A DNA stretch of 18,960 bases from contig CAMARL010000015.1 of NCBI GenBank assembly GCA_945860325.1, positions 1 to 18,960 of the forward strand. The letters are read 5' to 3'. The notes below the pieces were generated by a model. The model was not told the DNA's origin, made no database searches, and saw only the letters and a program-made list of their open reading frames with translations. This document shows, one piece after another, positions 9,436 to 16,652 of this stretch (positions are counted from its first letter, which is position 1; each line of letters begins with the position of its first letter). The stretch is from Spirosoma fluviale. Lineage in GTDB: Bacteria; Bacteroidota; Bacteroidia; Cytophagales; Spirosomataceae. The position numbers were made by a program, and so were the translations under genes.

Positions 9436-9948
9436 ATGAAAAATCTGATCAAGTATTGGCCACAATTATTGGCTACAAGTCTTTTTGCCGTTTGTTTAAT
9501 CATCCTTTATTGCATTATCTTTTATTCCCTTGGTATTTTGCCTCTCGGAGGGAAAAAAGCACCTAGTTTTGTATTGGTGCTAATACTTCAATATTTATTA
9601 GTCAAAAGAATCTTTAAATTCGATTCTGCCCATTTTTTGAAAATTTTTCTGTTTCAATATATTTATATTCTTTTTGTGGCTATTTTGAGTTCAATGGTCT
9701 TGTATTATTTCTACGCGTCTGAAATTGGTCTTGGAGTTTTAAATGAATATATACAATTTAGTGTCAGTGAATTACAGCAGTACAAATCGGTGATTATTGA
9801 GCATGAAGGAATTGAATATTATAAAATGCTACTTAATGGCATTAATGGAATAGATGCGGGAAGTATAGCTAAAGATGATTTCACACAAAAAATTGTTTTG
9901 GCATTTTTGCCAAACTTACTCATGTCTTTATATTTTAAAAAGAACTAA
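9436..9948 (+). CDS. Small four-helix membrane protein, unknown function
   Basis: I do not recognise a function. The 170-residue product begins immediately after the stop codon of the preceding gene (TAAATG, no gap), which suggests translational coupling. Four hydrophobic segments are visible, at about residues 11-33, 44-57, 68-93 and 152-166. A polar, probably helical stretch of about 55 residues (NEYIQFSVSELQQYKS and onward) separates the third and fourth. That layout of three helices, a soluble arm and a last helix is the same as in the next gene, so it may be a divergent DUF4199-like paralogue. This is inference from topology only. Probably in the inner membrane. Confidence 0.75.
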   Translation: MKNLIKYWPQLLATSLFAVCLIILYCIIFYSLGILPLGGKKAPSFVLVLILQYLLVKRIFKFDSAHFLKIFLFQYIYILFVAILSSMVLYYFYASEIGLGVLNEYIQFSVSELQQYKSVIIEHEGIEYYKMLLNGINGIDAGSIAKDDFTQKIVLAFLPNLLMSLYFKKN

Positions 9949-9950
9949 TC

Positions 9951-10499
9951 ATGGAAAAACAGGAAGATTTAAAATTGTCTAACTCCGTTTTAGCATTAAA
10001 ATGGGGAGTTATCGGCGGGATTACTAGTTTTGTTTTAACTCTGGTAACCAAATATTCAGGCTTAGAGGAAGACTTTAGCGAAACATTAGGATGGGTTTCA
10101 TTTTTGGGCACGCTTTTAATCAACACAACAATTCTTTATTTAGCATTAAAAGAAGTGAGGTCAAACCAAGATGATTTAATTAGTTACGGACAGGGTTTAG
10201 GTAATTCGCTATTAATTGGCGCTGTATGGGGTGTTGTTAGTGGTGGCTTTAATTATATTTATCTGAATTTTATTGACCAAGGAGTTCTTCAAAAACAGAT
10301 GGATATTGCCAGGGAAAAATTAGAAAGTCAGGGTTTAACTGAAAGTCAAATAGAAGATGCTGAGAAAATTACTAAGATGATGTTGGGCCCAGGTATTCAG
10401 TTTATGATTATTTTTTTCGTGTCAGTTTTATTTACTTTCTTACTTGGATTAATTGTTTCAGCGATTTTGAGAAAAGAAAAATCTATTTTTGAAGATTAA
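9951..10499 (+). CDS. DUF4199-like membrane protein
   Basis: A 182-residue protein resembling the DUF4199 family, small integral membrane proteins of Bacteroidota with no established function. Features that recall the family are an N-terminal ALKWGVIGG entry into helix 1, LGWVS before helix 2, a cytosolic KEVR turn, and SYGQGLGNSLLIGAVWGVVSG in helix 3. A charged helix follows (REKLESQGLTESQIEDAEKI) and then the last membrane segment. Helices lie at about 15-33, 47-66, 85-106 and 149-173. It starts 2 nt after the previous stop and ends 1 nt before gldF, so all four genes from 8137 are probably one transcript. Role unknown. Confidence 0.8.
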   Translation: MEKQEDLKLSNSVLALKWGVIGGITSFVLTLVTKYSGLEEDFSETLGWVSFLGTLLINTTILYLALKEVRSNQDDLISYGQGLGNSLLIGAVWGVVSGGFNYIYLNFIDQGVLQKQMDIAREKLESQGLTESQIEDAEKITKMMLGPGIQFMIIFFVSVLFTFLLGLIVSAILRKEKSIFED

Positions 10500-10500
10500 T

Positions 10501-11223
10501 ATGTGGGCAATCATTCAAAAAGAATTTAATGTGTTTTTTACCTCATTCATTGGTATAGGACTCATGTTTTCTTTTTATTTATTGGTCGGTTTTTATACAT
10601 GGTTTTTCCAAGGCAATGTATTAGATTTTGGCTTTGCAGAACTAAGTGTATTTTTTGATTTAAGTCCTTGGTTTTTTTTATTTTTTACGCCTGCCATTTG
10701 CATGAGGCTATTTTCGGAAGAGTTTGAATTAGGCACTTTTAATCTTTTGCGTACATTGCCTATATCGATTGAACGAATCATCTTAGCCAAGATCCTAAGC
10801 CAAATATTTCTATTGGCCATCATTTTAATACCGACCATCATTTTTATCTATAGCATAGGTACTTTGAGTTCACCGGCTTATAATATTGATATTGGTATAA
10901 TATTTAGCGCTTATTTCAGTTTGATTTTGCTGATCATTGTGTTTGTCTGTTTAAGTGCTCTAGCTTCTTCTATCGCAAATAAACAGGCATTATCATTTGT
11001 ATTGGGTGTTTTTTTGAATTTCATTTTTTGGCAGGGACCTCAAGAAATAAGTAAAATTTTCAATTTCGATTTTACCTTCCAAAGTTTAAATTATCACTTT
11101 CAAAATATCAGTAGGGGAGTGTTAGATTTTTCAAGTGTAGGTTTTTACCTTGGACTGATCTTACTGATTATTGGCCTTATAATTTTGCGTTTCCGTTGGA
11201 ATTATTTGAAATCTAAAATTTGA
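10501..11223 (+). CDS. gldF: GldF-type gliding motility ABC transporter permease
   Basis: GldF is the ABC-2 permease that, with GldG and the ATPase GldA, is required for gliding in Flavobacterium. The 240-residue length fits the family's roughly 240. Features matching GldF as I recall it are the N-terminal MWAIIQKEFNVFF, GFAELSVFFDLSPWFFLF, the cytoplasmic motif MRLFSEEFELGTFNLLRTLPIS, NIDIG before helix 4, and the C-terminal NISRGVLD. Six hydrophobic segments are visible. I chose ATG 10501 over an in-frame TTG at 10489; the latter would overlap the preceding gene, and 10501 gives the family N-terminus. gldG, normally the next gene, is absent here. Instead the gene meets a convergent ABC ATPase, overlapping it by 22 bp at the 3' ends. 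A generic ABC-2 permease is the alternative reading. Confidence 0.8.
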   Translation: MWAIIQKEFNVFFTSFIGIGLMFSFYLLVGFYTWFFQGNVLDFGFAELSVFFDLSPWFFLFFTPAICMRLFSEEFELGTFNLLRTLPISIERIILAKILSQIFLLAIILIPTIIFIYSIGTLSSPAYNIDIGIIFSAYFSLILLIIVFVCLSALASSIANKQALSFVLGVFLNFIFWQGPQEISKIFNFDFTFQSLNYHFQNISRGVLDFSSVGFYLGLILLIIGLIILRFRWNYLKSKI

Positions 11224-11819
11224 ATACGCTCTTTGCAGTATTTTATTTCTGATTCTTCATTAGAAGCAATGAGGATTAATTTATCTTTTTCAGATTCTAG
11301 TTTACTTTGAAACCAGGTTTTTGATTTATGGTCCAAATTAGTCGTAGGCTCATCTAAAAACATAAATGGCCTTGGCGATGAAAAAGCTAGGGTTAGTTTT
11401 GTTTTTTGCTTCATGCCCGAAGAAAAATCTTTAATTAGTTTATTGGGATTTATTTTTAATTCTGAAAATTCTTCAAATGCTTGGACGTTGAATTCTGAGG
11501 GTAAATTTTGTAGGCCAACTAAAAAAGAGATTAACTCACTGATGGTAAATTCTTCTATGATTTCACTATAGGGAGCCGCAAAGGAAATTTGCTTAAATGC
11601 AAGATCGTTTTCTATGGGGTTTCCTTGGTTATCTAAATACTTTACGAAACCTTTTGTTGGCAAAGAAAATTGACTCAGCAATTGGAGTAAGGTCGATTTA
11701 CCGGAACCATTTGGCCCTACAATCGCATATTTCTGATGATCTTGAAATTCGAAATTGAAATTTTTTATGACATATTCTTGGCGGAATTTCTTTTCTAAGT
11801 TTTCAGCAAGAATTTTCAT
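11202..11819 (-). CDS. Small ABC-type ATP-binding protein with atypical Q- and H-loops
   Basis: A 205-residue stand-alone ABC nucleotide-binding domain. Walker A (GPNGSGKST, residues 35-43), the signature (FSSGMKQK, 132-139) and Walker B with its Glu (FMFLDEPT, 152-159) are intact. Two other conserved positions are not. The Q-loop Gln position reads Ala-Ala-Pro (residues 81-83), and the H-loop His is Asn187 in LILIASNEE. I recall a conserved Bacteroidota subfamily with the same AAPY and SN motifs, so this looks like a family trait and not decay. It starts 10 nt after lpxA and is probably the last gene of the lipid A operon, with no permease in the operon. It is too short for GldA (about 300 residues). 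Substrate unknown. Confidence 0.85.
   Translation of the reverse strand: MKILAENLEKKFRQEYVIKNFNFEFQDHQKYAIVGPNGSGKSTLLQLLSQFSLPTKGFVKYLDNQGNPIENDLAFKQISFAAPYSEIIEEFTISELISFLVGLQNLPSEFNVQAFEEFSELKINPNKLIKDFSSGMKQKTKLTLAFSSPRPFMFLDEPTTNLDHKSKTWFQSKLESEKDKLILIASNEESEIKYCKERIQILDFK
11223..11250 (+). terminator. Weak hairpin at the gldF / ABC ATPase convergence
   Basis: Just past the gldF stop, AATACGC can pair with GCAGTATT (one bulged base) around a TCTTT loop, followed by the T-rich TTTATTTC. It lies inside the coding region of the convergent gene. It could end gldF transcription, but the stem is short and only the plus strand has a useful U-tract. Confidence 0.3.
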
Positions 11820-11829
11820 AGGAGTTAGC

Positions 11830-12600
11830 TTAGCCTTTCATGATTCCTCTTTCTGAATTGCGAATGAAATCTACGATTTCATCTCTTTCAGGAGACTTTC
11901 TGATTGATTTTTCAATTTGTTCTAACGCGTCATTGGTATTTAATCCTTTGTTGTATAGGAATCTATATACCTCTTGTATTTCATTAATGAGTTCATCTGT
12001 AAATCCTCGCCTCTTTAATCCAATTGAATTAACTCCAGCATAAGTAAGAGGTTCTCTACCTGATTTTGTGAATGGAGGCACATCTTTTCGAACAAGTGAG
12101 CCTCCAGAGATCATGACATGTCGGCCTATTTGTCCAAATTGGTGAACGGCAGATGAACCTCCAATGATGGCAAAGTCTCCTACATTCACATGTCCGGCTA
12201 ATTGTACCGCATTTGCTATAATGCATTGGTTTCCAATGACACAATCATGGGCTATATGCACATAAGCCATGATTAAGCAATTAGGGCCAATGACTGTTTT
12301 TTGACGATCACTGGTTCCTCGATTTACGGTTACACATTCCCTAATGGTTGTATTATCACCAATTTCAGCTGTTGTGATTTCTCCTCCAAACTTTAAATCC
12401 TGAGGAATTGCTGAAATTACAGCTCCAGGAAATATTTTGACATTTTTCCCAATTCTCGCTCCAGGAAATATAGTTACATTCGAACTAATCCAACTACCTT
12501 CTCCGATTTCTACATTTTCGTGTATGACAGTAAATGGATCAATTTGTACATTGGATCCAATGATGGCATTCGGGTGAATTGAAGTTAATGGATAATTCAT
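11830..12600 (-). CDS. lpxA: Acyl-ACP--UDP-N-acetylglucosamine O-acyltransferase LpxA
   Basis: LpxA catalyses the first step of lipid A synthesis, transferring a 3-hydroxyacyl chain from acyl-ACP to the 3-OH of UDP-GlcNAc in the cytoplasm. The 256-residue product has the left-handed beta-helix of hexapeptide repeats (I/V-G-x-x-x-x), from about residue 12 to 175. The catalytic His is His118 in YVHIAHDC, matching E. coli His125. AGHVNVGDFAIIGG, VHQFGQIG and the closing GLKRRGF helix are typical. The position matching the E. coli chain-length determinant Gly173 is also glycine (Gly166), so it need not prefer very short acyl chains; this is inference. It starts 10 nt after lpxC/fabZ, in the same operon. 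Confidence 0.97.
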   Translation of the reverse strand: MNYPLTSIHPNAIIGSNVQIDPFTVIHENVEIGEGSWISSNVTIFPGARIGKNVKIFPGAVISAIPQDLKFGGEITTAEIGDNTTIRECVTVNRGTSDRQKTVIGPNCLIMAYVHIAHDCVIGNQCIIANAVQLAGHVNVGDFAIIGGSSAVHQFGQIGRHVMISGGSLVRKDVPPFTKSGREPLTYAGVNSIGLKRRGFTDELINEIQEVYRFLYNKGLNTNDALEQIEKSIRKSPERDEIVDFIRNSERGIMKG

Positions 12601-12610
12601 AAATTTTGTA

Positions 12611-14005
12611 CTATGATTTTCTAACTAAACTCGCTGTCATTTCTGCCTCACAAACTACTTGGCCTGATACATAAGCCTTACCTATCATTTTGGCAATTCC
12701 TCTTCGAATGGGTGCTAAAAGCTCACATTTGAATATAACGGTATCTCCAGGGATGACACTTCTTCTAAATCTACAATTTTCTATTCCGACTAAATAAGGC
12801 CAATAATTTTCAGGATCTGGTACTGAACTAAGCACTAATATACCCCCTGTTTGAGCCATAGCCTCTATTTGCATAACACCTGGCATCACAGGATTATTCG
12901 GAAAATGTCCCATGAAATAATATTCATTCATCGTTACATTTTTCACACCAACGACACTATTATCATCTAAATAAATAATCTTATCGATCATTTGAAATGG
13001 ATACCGATGTGGCAATAATTCATAGATTCGTTCATGTGAACAAATAGGAGGTTGCTTTGGATCGTATATAGGAACATTGTTCTTTTCGGTTTCCAACATC
13101 AACTTCTTGATTTTTTTGGCTAATTCGATATTGGACGTATGTCCAGGCCTTGAAGCCAAAATTTGTGCTTTAATTGGCCTACCCACTAAAGCCAAATCAC
13201 CCATTAAATCCAATAACTTATGCCTTGCCATTTCATTTGGAAAGTGTAAGCTGGTATTATTTAAGATTCCAATTTCTTTCGAAATACTTACTTTAGGCTT
13301 TCTTAAAACATCCGATAAATGGGCTAATTCCGCTTCAGAGTAATCACGATCGGCTATCACAATGGCATTGCTTAAATCACCTCCTTTGATCAGGCCCTCT
13401 TTATATAAAACTTCTAATTCATGCACAAAACAAAAAGTTCGACACATGGCAAAACCTCTTTCAAATTGTGACACGTGACTCAAATTGGCATGTTGGCTCG
13501 ATAAGAATTTTGAATTATAATCCACCATCACCGCCATTCTATAATCATTTAAAGGCAATGCAGCTAGTTCAATATCTTTATCTGGATCCTTGAAACGTAC
13601 TTCCTCCGTTACTTCGAAAAATTTACGATGAGCTTCTTGTTCAACTGGTTCCGCATCTTTTAACGCTTCCACAAATTTGATCGAACTTCCATCCATAATG
13701 GGGGGTTCTGGACCATCTAATTGAATTAAAACATTGTCGATTTCCAGGCCTACTAAAGAAGCCATCACATGCTCAACCGTATTAATTCTTGCTCCATTAT
13801 GTTCAATGGTGGTTCCTCGTGAGGTATCGACCACATAATCAACATCGGCATCCGCAATGGGCTGCCCCGGTAAATCTACTCGCTGAAATTTTATGCCATG
13901 GTTAGATGCTGCCGGCAAAAATGTCATATTCGTTAAGACTCCCGTGTGTAAACCTACTCCACTTAATGTGACTGATTTTGATATGGTGTGTTGCTTATTA
14001 TTCAT
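12611..14005 (-). CDS. lpxC/fabZ: Fused UDP-3-O-acyl-GlcNAc deacetylase / 3-hydroxyacyl-ACP dehydratase (LpxC-FabZ)
   Basis: A 464-residue bifunctional enzyme. Residues about 1-305 are LpxC, the zinc deacetylase that commits UDP-3-O-acyl-GlcNAc to lipid A. The zinc ligands are His79 (in NTVEHVMAS), His262 and Asp266 (ARHKLLDLMGD), with the catalytic Glu78 and His289 (RPGHTSN). Residues about 318-464 are FabZ, the dehydratase of fatty acid elongation: LPHRYPFQMID, catalytic His367 in GHFPNNPVMPG, and Glu381 in QIEAMAQTGG. The linker is short (KNNVPIYDPKQPP). This fusion is a known trait of Bacteroidota. Coupling the two may balance 3-hydroxyacyl-ACP between lipid A and phospholipid. It lies 24 nt after lpxD and 10 nt before lpxA. 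Confidence 0.97.
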   Translation of the reverse strand: MNNKQHTISKSVTLSGVGLHTGVLTNMTFLPAASNHGIKFQRVDLPGQPIADADVDYVVDTSRGTTIEHNGARINTVEHVMASLVGLEIDNVLIQLDGPEPPIMDGSSIKFVEALKDAEPVEQEAHRKFFEVTEEVRFKDPDKDIELAALPLNDYRMAVMVDYNSKFLSSQHANLSHVSQFERGFAMCRTFCFVHELEVLYKEGLIKGGDLSNAIVIADRDYSEAELAHLSDVLRKPKVSISKEIGILNNTSLHFPNEMARHKLLDLMGDLALVGRPIKAQILASRPGHTSNIELAKKIKKLMLETEKNNVPIYDPKQPPICSHERIYELLPHRYPFQMIDKIIYLDDNSVVGVKNVTMNEYYFMGHFPNNPVMPGVMQIEAMAQTGGILVLSSVPDPENYWPYLVGIENCRFRRSVIPGDTVIFKCELLAPIRRGIAKMIGKAYVSGQVVCEAEMTASLVRKS

Positions 14006-14029
14006 AATAAGGGTAAAGCCAACTCAATA

Positions 14030-15046
14030 TTATTTGTTGCTTTGATTAAATTTTTCAAAAAATTCTGGTAATTGCCTAATTAATGCATTTCTTTTTAAGA
14101 AATCTACATTATTAGAGGCTGGGGTACCACCCAATGTTTGTCCTGGTTTTTTAACACTTTTTGTAACTCCAGATTGACCCGTTACGATTGTTTTTGGCGC
14201 AATAGTAATATGTCCCGCTACCCCTACTTGGCCCGCAATCAAACAATTCTCACCCACTTTCGTCGAGCCTGAAATACCTGTTTGTGCTGCAATAGCTGTA
14301 TTTGAACCTATCTCTACATTATGCGCTATTTGTACTAAATTATCTATTTTAACTCCTTTTCTTATGATCGTTGATCCCATGGTGGCTCGGTCAATCGTCG
14401 TATTTGAACCAATGGAAACATCATCTTCAATAACGACATTTCCTAATTGGGGTATGGATTTAAATGTTCCATCTGCTTGTGGTGCATGCCCAAAACCATC
14501 TGAGCCGATAACTGAATTGGCATGTATAACGACATTATTGCCGATGATACAATCTTTATATATAACTACGCCGGGATATATGGTGCAATCGCAACCAATG
14601 GTTACATTTTTACCAATACTAACTCGATCATAAATTTGTGAATTTTTTCCTATTTGACTTCCTGAATCTACCAGTGTAAATCGTCCCACAAATACATTTT
14701 CTGAAATTTGCGCATTCTCAGCTACATAACTGGGCACTTGAATACCTGTTTCTTTTCTTTCTACTAATTCTTGGTATTTTTGTAATAAGACAGTAAATGC
14801 TAAATATGGATCAGAAACGCGTATTAAAGCTGTTTTTACGGGCTTTTTTAACGTAAGATCTTTTGAGATGATGACCGCTGAAGCATCGGTCTGGTATAAA
14901 AAAGATTCGTACTTAGGATTTGAAAGGAATGAAATACTCCCTGATTTCCCTTCTTCTATTTTATCGAAATTACTAATTAATGTAGCCCCATTGCCATTTA
15001 CTGTACCTTCAATTAAATCAGCTATTTGGTCAACAGTAAATTTCAT
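14030..15046 (-). CDS. lpxD: UDP-3-O-(3-hydroxyacyl)glucosamine N-acyltransferase LpxD
   Basis: LpxD adds the second 3-hydroxyacyl chain, on the 2-amino group exposed by LpxC, in lipid A synthesis. The 338-residue length is normal. An N-terminal uridine-binding domain (about 1-100, with the SISFLSNPKY motif) is followed by a hexapeptide-repeat beta-helix (about 105-300) and a C-terminal helix (FLKRNALIRQLPEFFEKF). The catalytic His is His242 in LVQIAHNVEIG. GSDGFGHAP and the TIDRATMGST segment are characteristic. It begins 40 nt after the HD-domain gene and is co-directional with lpxC/fabZ and lpxA. Confidence 0.97.
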   Translation of the reverse strand: MKFTVDQIADLIEGTVNGNGATLISNFDKIEEGKSGSISFLSNPKYESFLYQTDASAVIISKDLTLKKPVKTALIRVSDPYLAFTVLLQKYQELVERKETGIQVPSYVAENAQISENVFVGRFTLVDSGSQIGKNSQIYDRVSIGKNVTIGCDCTIYPGVVIYKDCIIGNNVVIHANSVIGSDGFGHAPQADGTFKSIPQLGNVVIEDDVSIGSNTTIDRATMGSTIIRKGVKIDNLVQIAHNVEIGSNTAIAAQTGISGSTKVGENCLIAGQVGVAGHITIAPKTIVTGQSGVTKSVKKPGQTLGGTPASNNVDFLKRNALIRQLPEFFEKFNQSNK

Positions 15047-15086
15047 GTCTTAAATATATGGTGGCAATTAGGTATTTAAAAATAAT

Positions 15087-16331
15087 TTAGCTCAATTCAC
15101 CTTGCAAATATACGCTCTTTGGACAACAAAAATAGTATTTTTTCACAATCTTACTCAAGGCTTGGATGGTCGGCAAATCAGATGCGAGCATTAACTCGAC
15201 CACTTGCCCTTGTTTATCGACCATTTTGATAGTATTGTCGCCTTGCACATAGGCCGCATTGCTGGTGGAACCTTCTACGACAAAATATGAAAGTTCCTCA
15301 AAACCGATCCCTAAACTTTCCTGAATCTTAGTCTCTATTTCTGTTATTTTAGATTTAGGTAAAGGTTGGGTGCCCAACTTACATTTAAATAATTTCCTGG
15401 TTAAAAATGACTCACATAAATGTCTAAGAATTTTATCCTTTTCATTTTTCCAATCTTTTAAAGCAGCCCAAATATCGTGATCATCTAAGTCCGTAAATGC
15501 GAGTAAAAGCTTTTCATTATTGGCAAACTCATCCCAAGTATAAGTCCTACTAAGAAACACAAAAAGAGGCTTTGAACAATTCAATTTTGTGCCTTGTGCC
15601 ATTAAATCCTTAGCTCGCCTTAAAATTTGAATTAACATCGTCTCAGCTGCAATGGCTGTCTTATGTAGATATACCTGCCAGTACATTAGTCGACGAGCCA
15701 TTAAAAAGTTTTCGATGGAATAAATACCCTTTTCTTCTAAAACGAGTTGCTCGTTTTTCAAATCCAGCATACTTAATAACCTTTCGGAGCCAATAAACCC
15801 TTCTCTTACTCCCGTATAAAATGAATCCCTACTCAAATAATCCAATCGATCTACATCTAATTGGCTCGAAATTAATTGATGAAAAAATGGTCGATGGTAG
15901 CGATTATTAAACATTTCAATGGCCAATGATAATCTACCTTTAAAATACTCATTCAACTTTTTCATGAGCAGATTTGAAACTTCCTCATGTTTTACCTCAT
16001 TTAAAATGGTATTTTCTAATACATGTGAAAATGGTCCATGACCAATATCATGTAATAAAATAGCAATTTCAGCCGCTTCTTGCTCAGCCTCCGTAATACG
16101 ATATCCTTTTGCTTTTAAATTATTTAATGCTTGATCCATCAAATGCATAGCTCCTAATGCATGATGAAAACGGGTATGATGTGCCCCTGGATAGACAAAT
16201 TCAGCTAAACCTAATTGCTTAATTCGTTTAAGTCTTTGGAAAAACGGATGGTCAATTAACTCCAATATCAATGGATTATTAATTTTAATAAATCCATAAA
16301 TAGGGTCATTAATTATTTTTGTTGGAAACAT
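15087..16331 (-). CDS. HD-domain phosphohydrolase (SAMHD1/dGTPase-like)
   Basis: A 414-residue metal-dependent HD hydrolase related to SAMHD1-like dNTP triphosphohydrolases. Metal ligands match the family: His57 (RFHHALG), His94-Asp95 (LLHDIGHGPFSH) and Asp161 (LDVDRLDYLSRDS). The N-terminal segment INDPIYGFI and the sequence HPFFQRLKRIKQLG are the usual entry to this family. Its true substrate is unknown; many bacterial members are untested. I chose ATG 16331. An in-frame TTG at 16379 would add 16 atypical residues and overlap a promoter-like TACATTTG box. It lies just upstream of lpxD, an arrangement I recall from other Bacteroidota, and is probably the first gene of the lipid A operon. Confidence 0.9.
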   Translation of the reverse strand: MFPTKIINDPIYGFIKINNPLILELIDHPFFQRLKRIKQLGLAEFVYPGAHHTRFHHALGAMHLMDQALNNLKAKGYRITEAEQEAAEIAILLHDIGHGPFSHVLENTILNEVKHEEVSNLLMKKLNEYFKGRLSLAIEMFNNRYHRPFFHQLISSQLDVDRLDYLSRDSFYTGVREGFIGSERLLSMLDLKNEQLVLEEKGIYSIENFLMARRLMYWQVYLHKTAIAAETMLIQILRRAKDLMAQGTKLNCSKPLFVFLSRTYTWDEFANNEKLLLAFTDLDDHDIWAALKDWKNEKDKILRHLCESFLTRKLFKCKLGTQPLPKSKITEIETKIQESLGIGFEELSYFVVEGSTSNAAYVQGDNTIKMVDKQGQVVELMLASDLPTIQALSKIVKKYYFCCPKSVYLQGELS

Positions 16332-16376
16332 AGCGCGGTCCACAGGTTTTATTCCAAAATGTATTTTAAAGATAAA

Positions 16377-16406
16377 CAAATGTAAGATTTATCTTTTCTA
16401 TTCGAA
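16377..16406 (-). promoter_or_regulatory. Probable promoter of the HD-lpxD-lpxC/fabZ-lpxA-ABC operon
   Basis: Read on the minus strand, TACATTTG (16384 down to 16377) matches the Bacteroidota -7 box TAnnTTTG exactly. About 18 nt upstream is TTTCG (near 16406-16402), a weak -33 element. Transcription would start near 16370, leaving a leader of about 40 nt before ATG 16331. Confidence 0.5.
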
Positions 16407-16475
16407 AATAAGAGAATTCAATCCCTTTAATCTTAAAATATTTAATCAAATGTAGTTAGAAAGGCAATAATTACT

Positions 16476-16483
16476 TAATTTTG
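16476..16483 (+). promoter_or_regulatory. Probable -7 box for the tRNA gene
   Basis: TAATTTTG matches TAnnTTTG exactly and ends 24 nt before the mature tRNA. I see no good TTTG about 20 nt upstream. The predicted start near 16490 falls inside the adjacent palindrome. Confidence 0.45.
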
Positions 16484-16485
16484 CA

Positions 16486-16509
16486 CCACATTAGTTTAAT
16501 CTAATGTGG
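16486..16509. repeat. Perfect inverted repeat straddling the tRNA 5' end
   Basis: Two perfect 9-nt arms, CCACATTAG and CTAATGTGG, flank a TTTAAT centre. The right arm ends on the first two bases (GG) of the mature tRNA. It could be a protein-binding operator, a hairpin in the tRNA precursor, or chance; the sequence cannot tell which. Confidence 0.7.
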
Positions 16510-16581
16510 ACTTGTAGCTCAGCTGGTTAGAGCACCTGACTCATAATCAGGGGGTCCATGGTTCGAGCCCATGCTGGTCCA
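16508..16581 (+). tRNA. tRNA with anticodon CAT (elongator Met, or Ile2 after lysidine modification)
   Basis: A full 74-nt cloverleaf can be drawn: acceptor GGACTTG/CTGGTCC, D-stem GCTC/GAGC with loop AGCTGGTTA, anticodon stem CCTGA/TCAGG with loop CTCATAA, variable GGGTC, T-stem CATGG/CCATG with loop TTCGAGC, and discriminator A. CCA is not encoded. It is not the initiator type, which normally has three G-C pairs at the base of the anticodon stem. CAT alone cannot separate elongator tRNA-Met from tRNA-Ile2. The acceptor stem has a T-T mismatch at 6:67 next to a T-G wobble at 5:68. Confidence 0.95.
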
Positions 16582-16588
16582 CTCTGTT

Positions 16589-16630
16589 AAAAATAAAGCA
16601 CTTACGTCATTTGTAAGTGCTTTATTTTTT
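16589..16630. terminator. Strong bidirectional terminator between tRNA and pntB
   Basis: A perfect 17-bp inverted repeat (16589-16605 with 16613-16629) has a 7-nt loop. The GC-bearing core GCACTTAC/GTAAGTGC is flanked by A-rich and T-rich arms, so either strand ends in a U-tract. It lies 7 nt past the tRNA and about 22 nt past the pntB stop, serving both converging units. Confidence 0.92.
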
Positions 16631-16652
16631 GAAATAAAATCAGGAAAACTAA

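Noticed and set aside
11202..11819. The ABC ATPase as GldA, partner of the neighbouring GldF
   Set aside because: It is about 95 residues too short, transcribed convergently in a different operon, and has an atypical H-loop; closeness to gldF is probably incidental.
12611..15046. Regularly spaced short repeats suggesting a CRISPR or tandem array
   Set aside because: The periodicity in the lpx genes is the hexapeptide beta-helix at protein level; there are no conserved DNA repeats or spacers.
16508..16581. tRNA as an integration site for a mobile element
   Set aside because: No integrase and no repeat of the tRNA 3' end in the window; both flanks are core genes.
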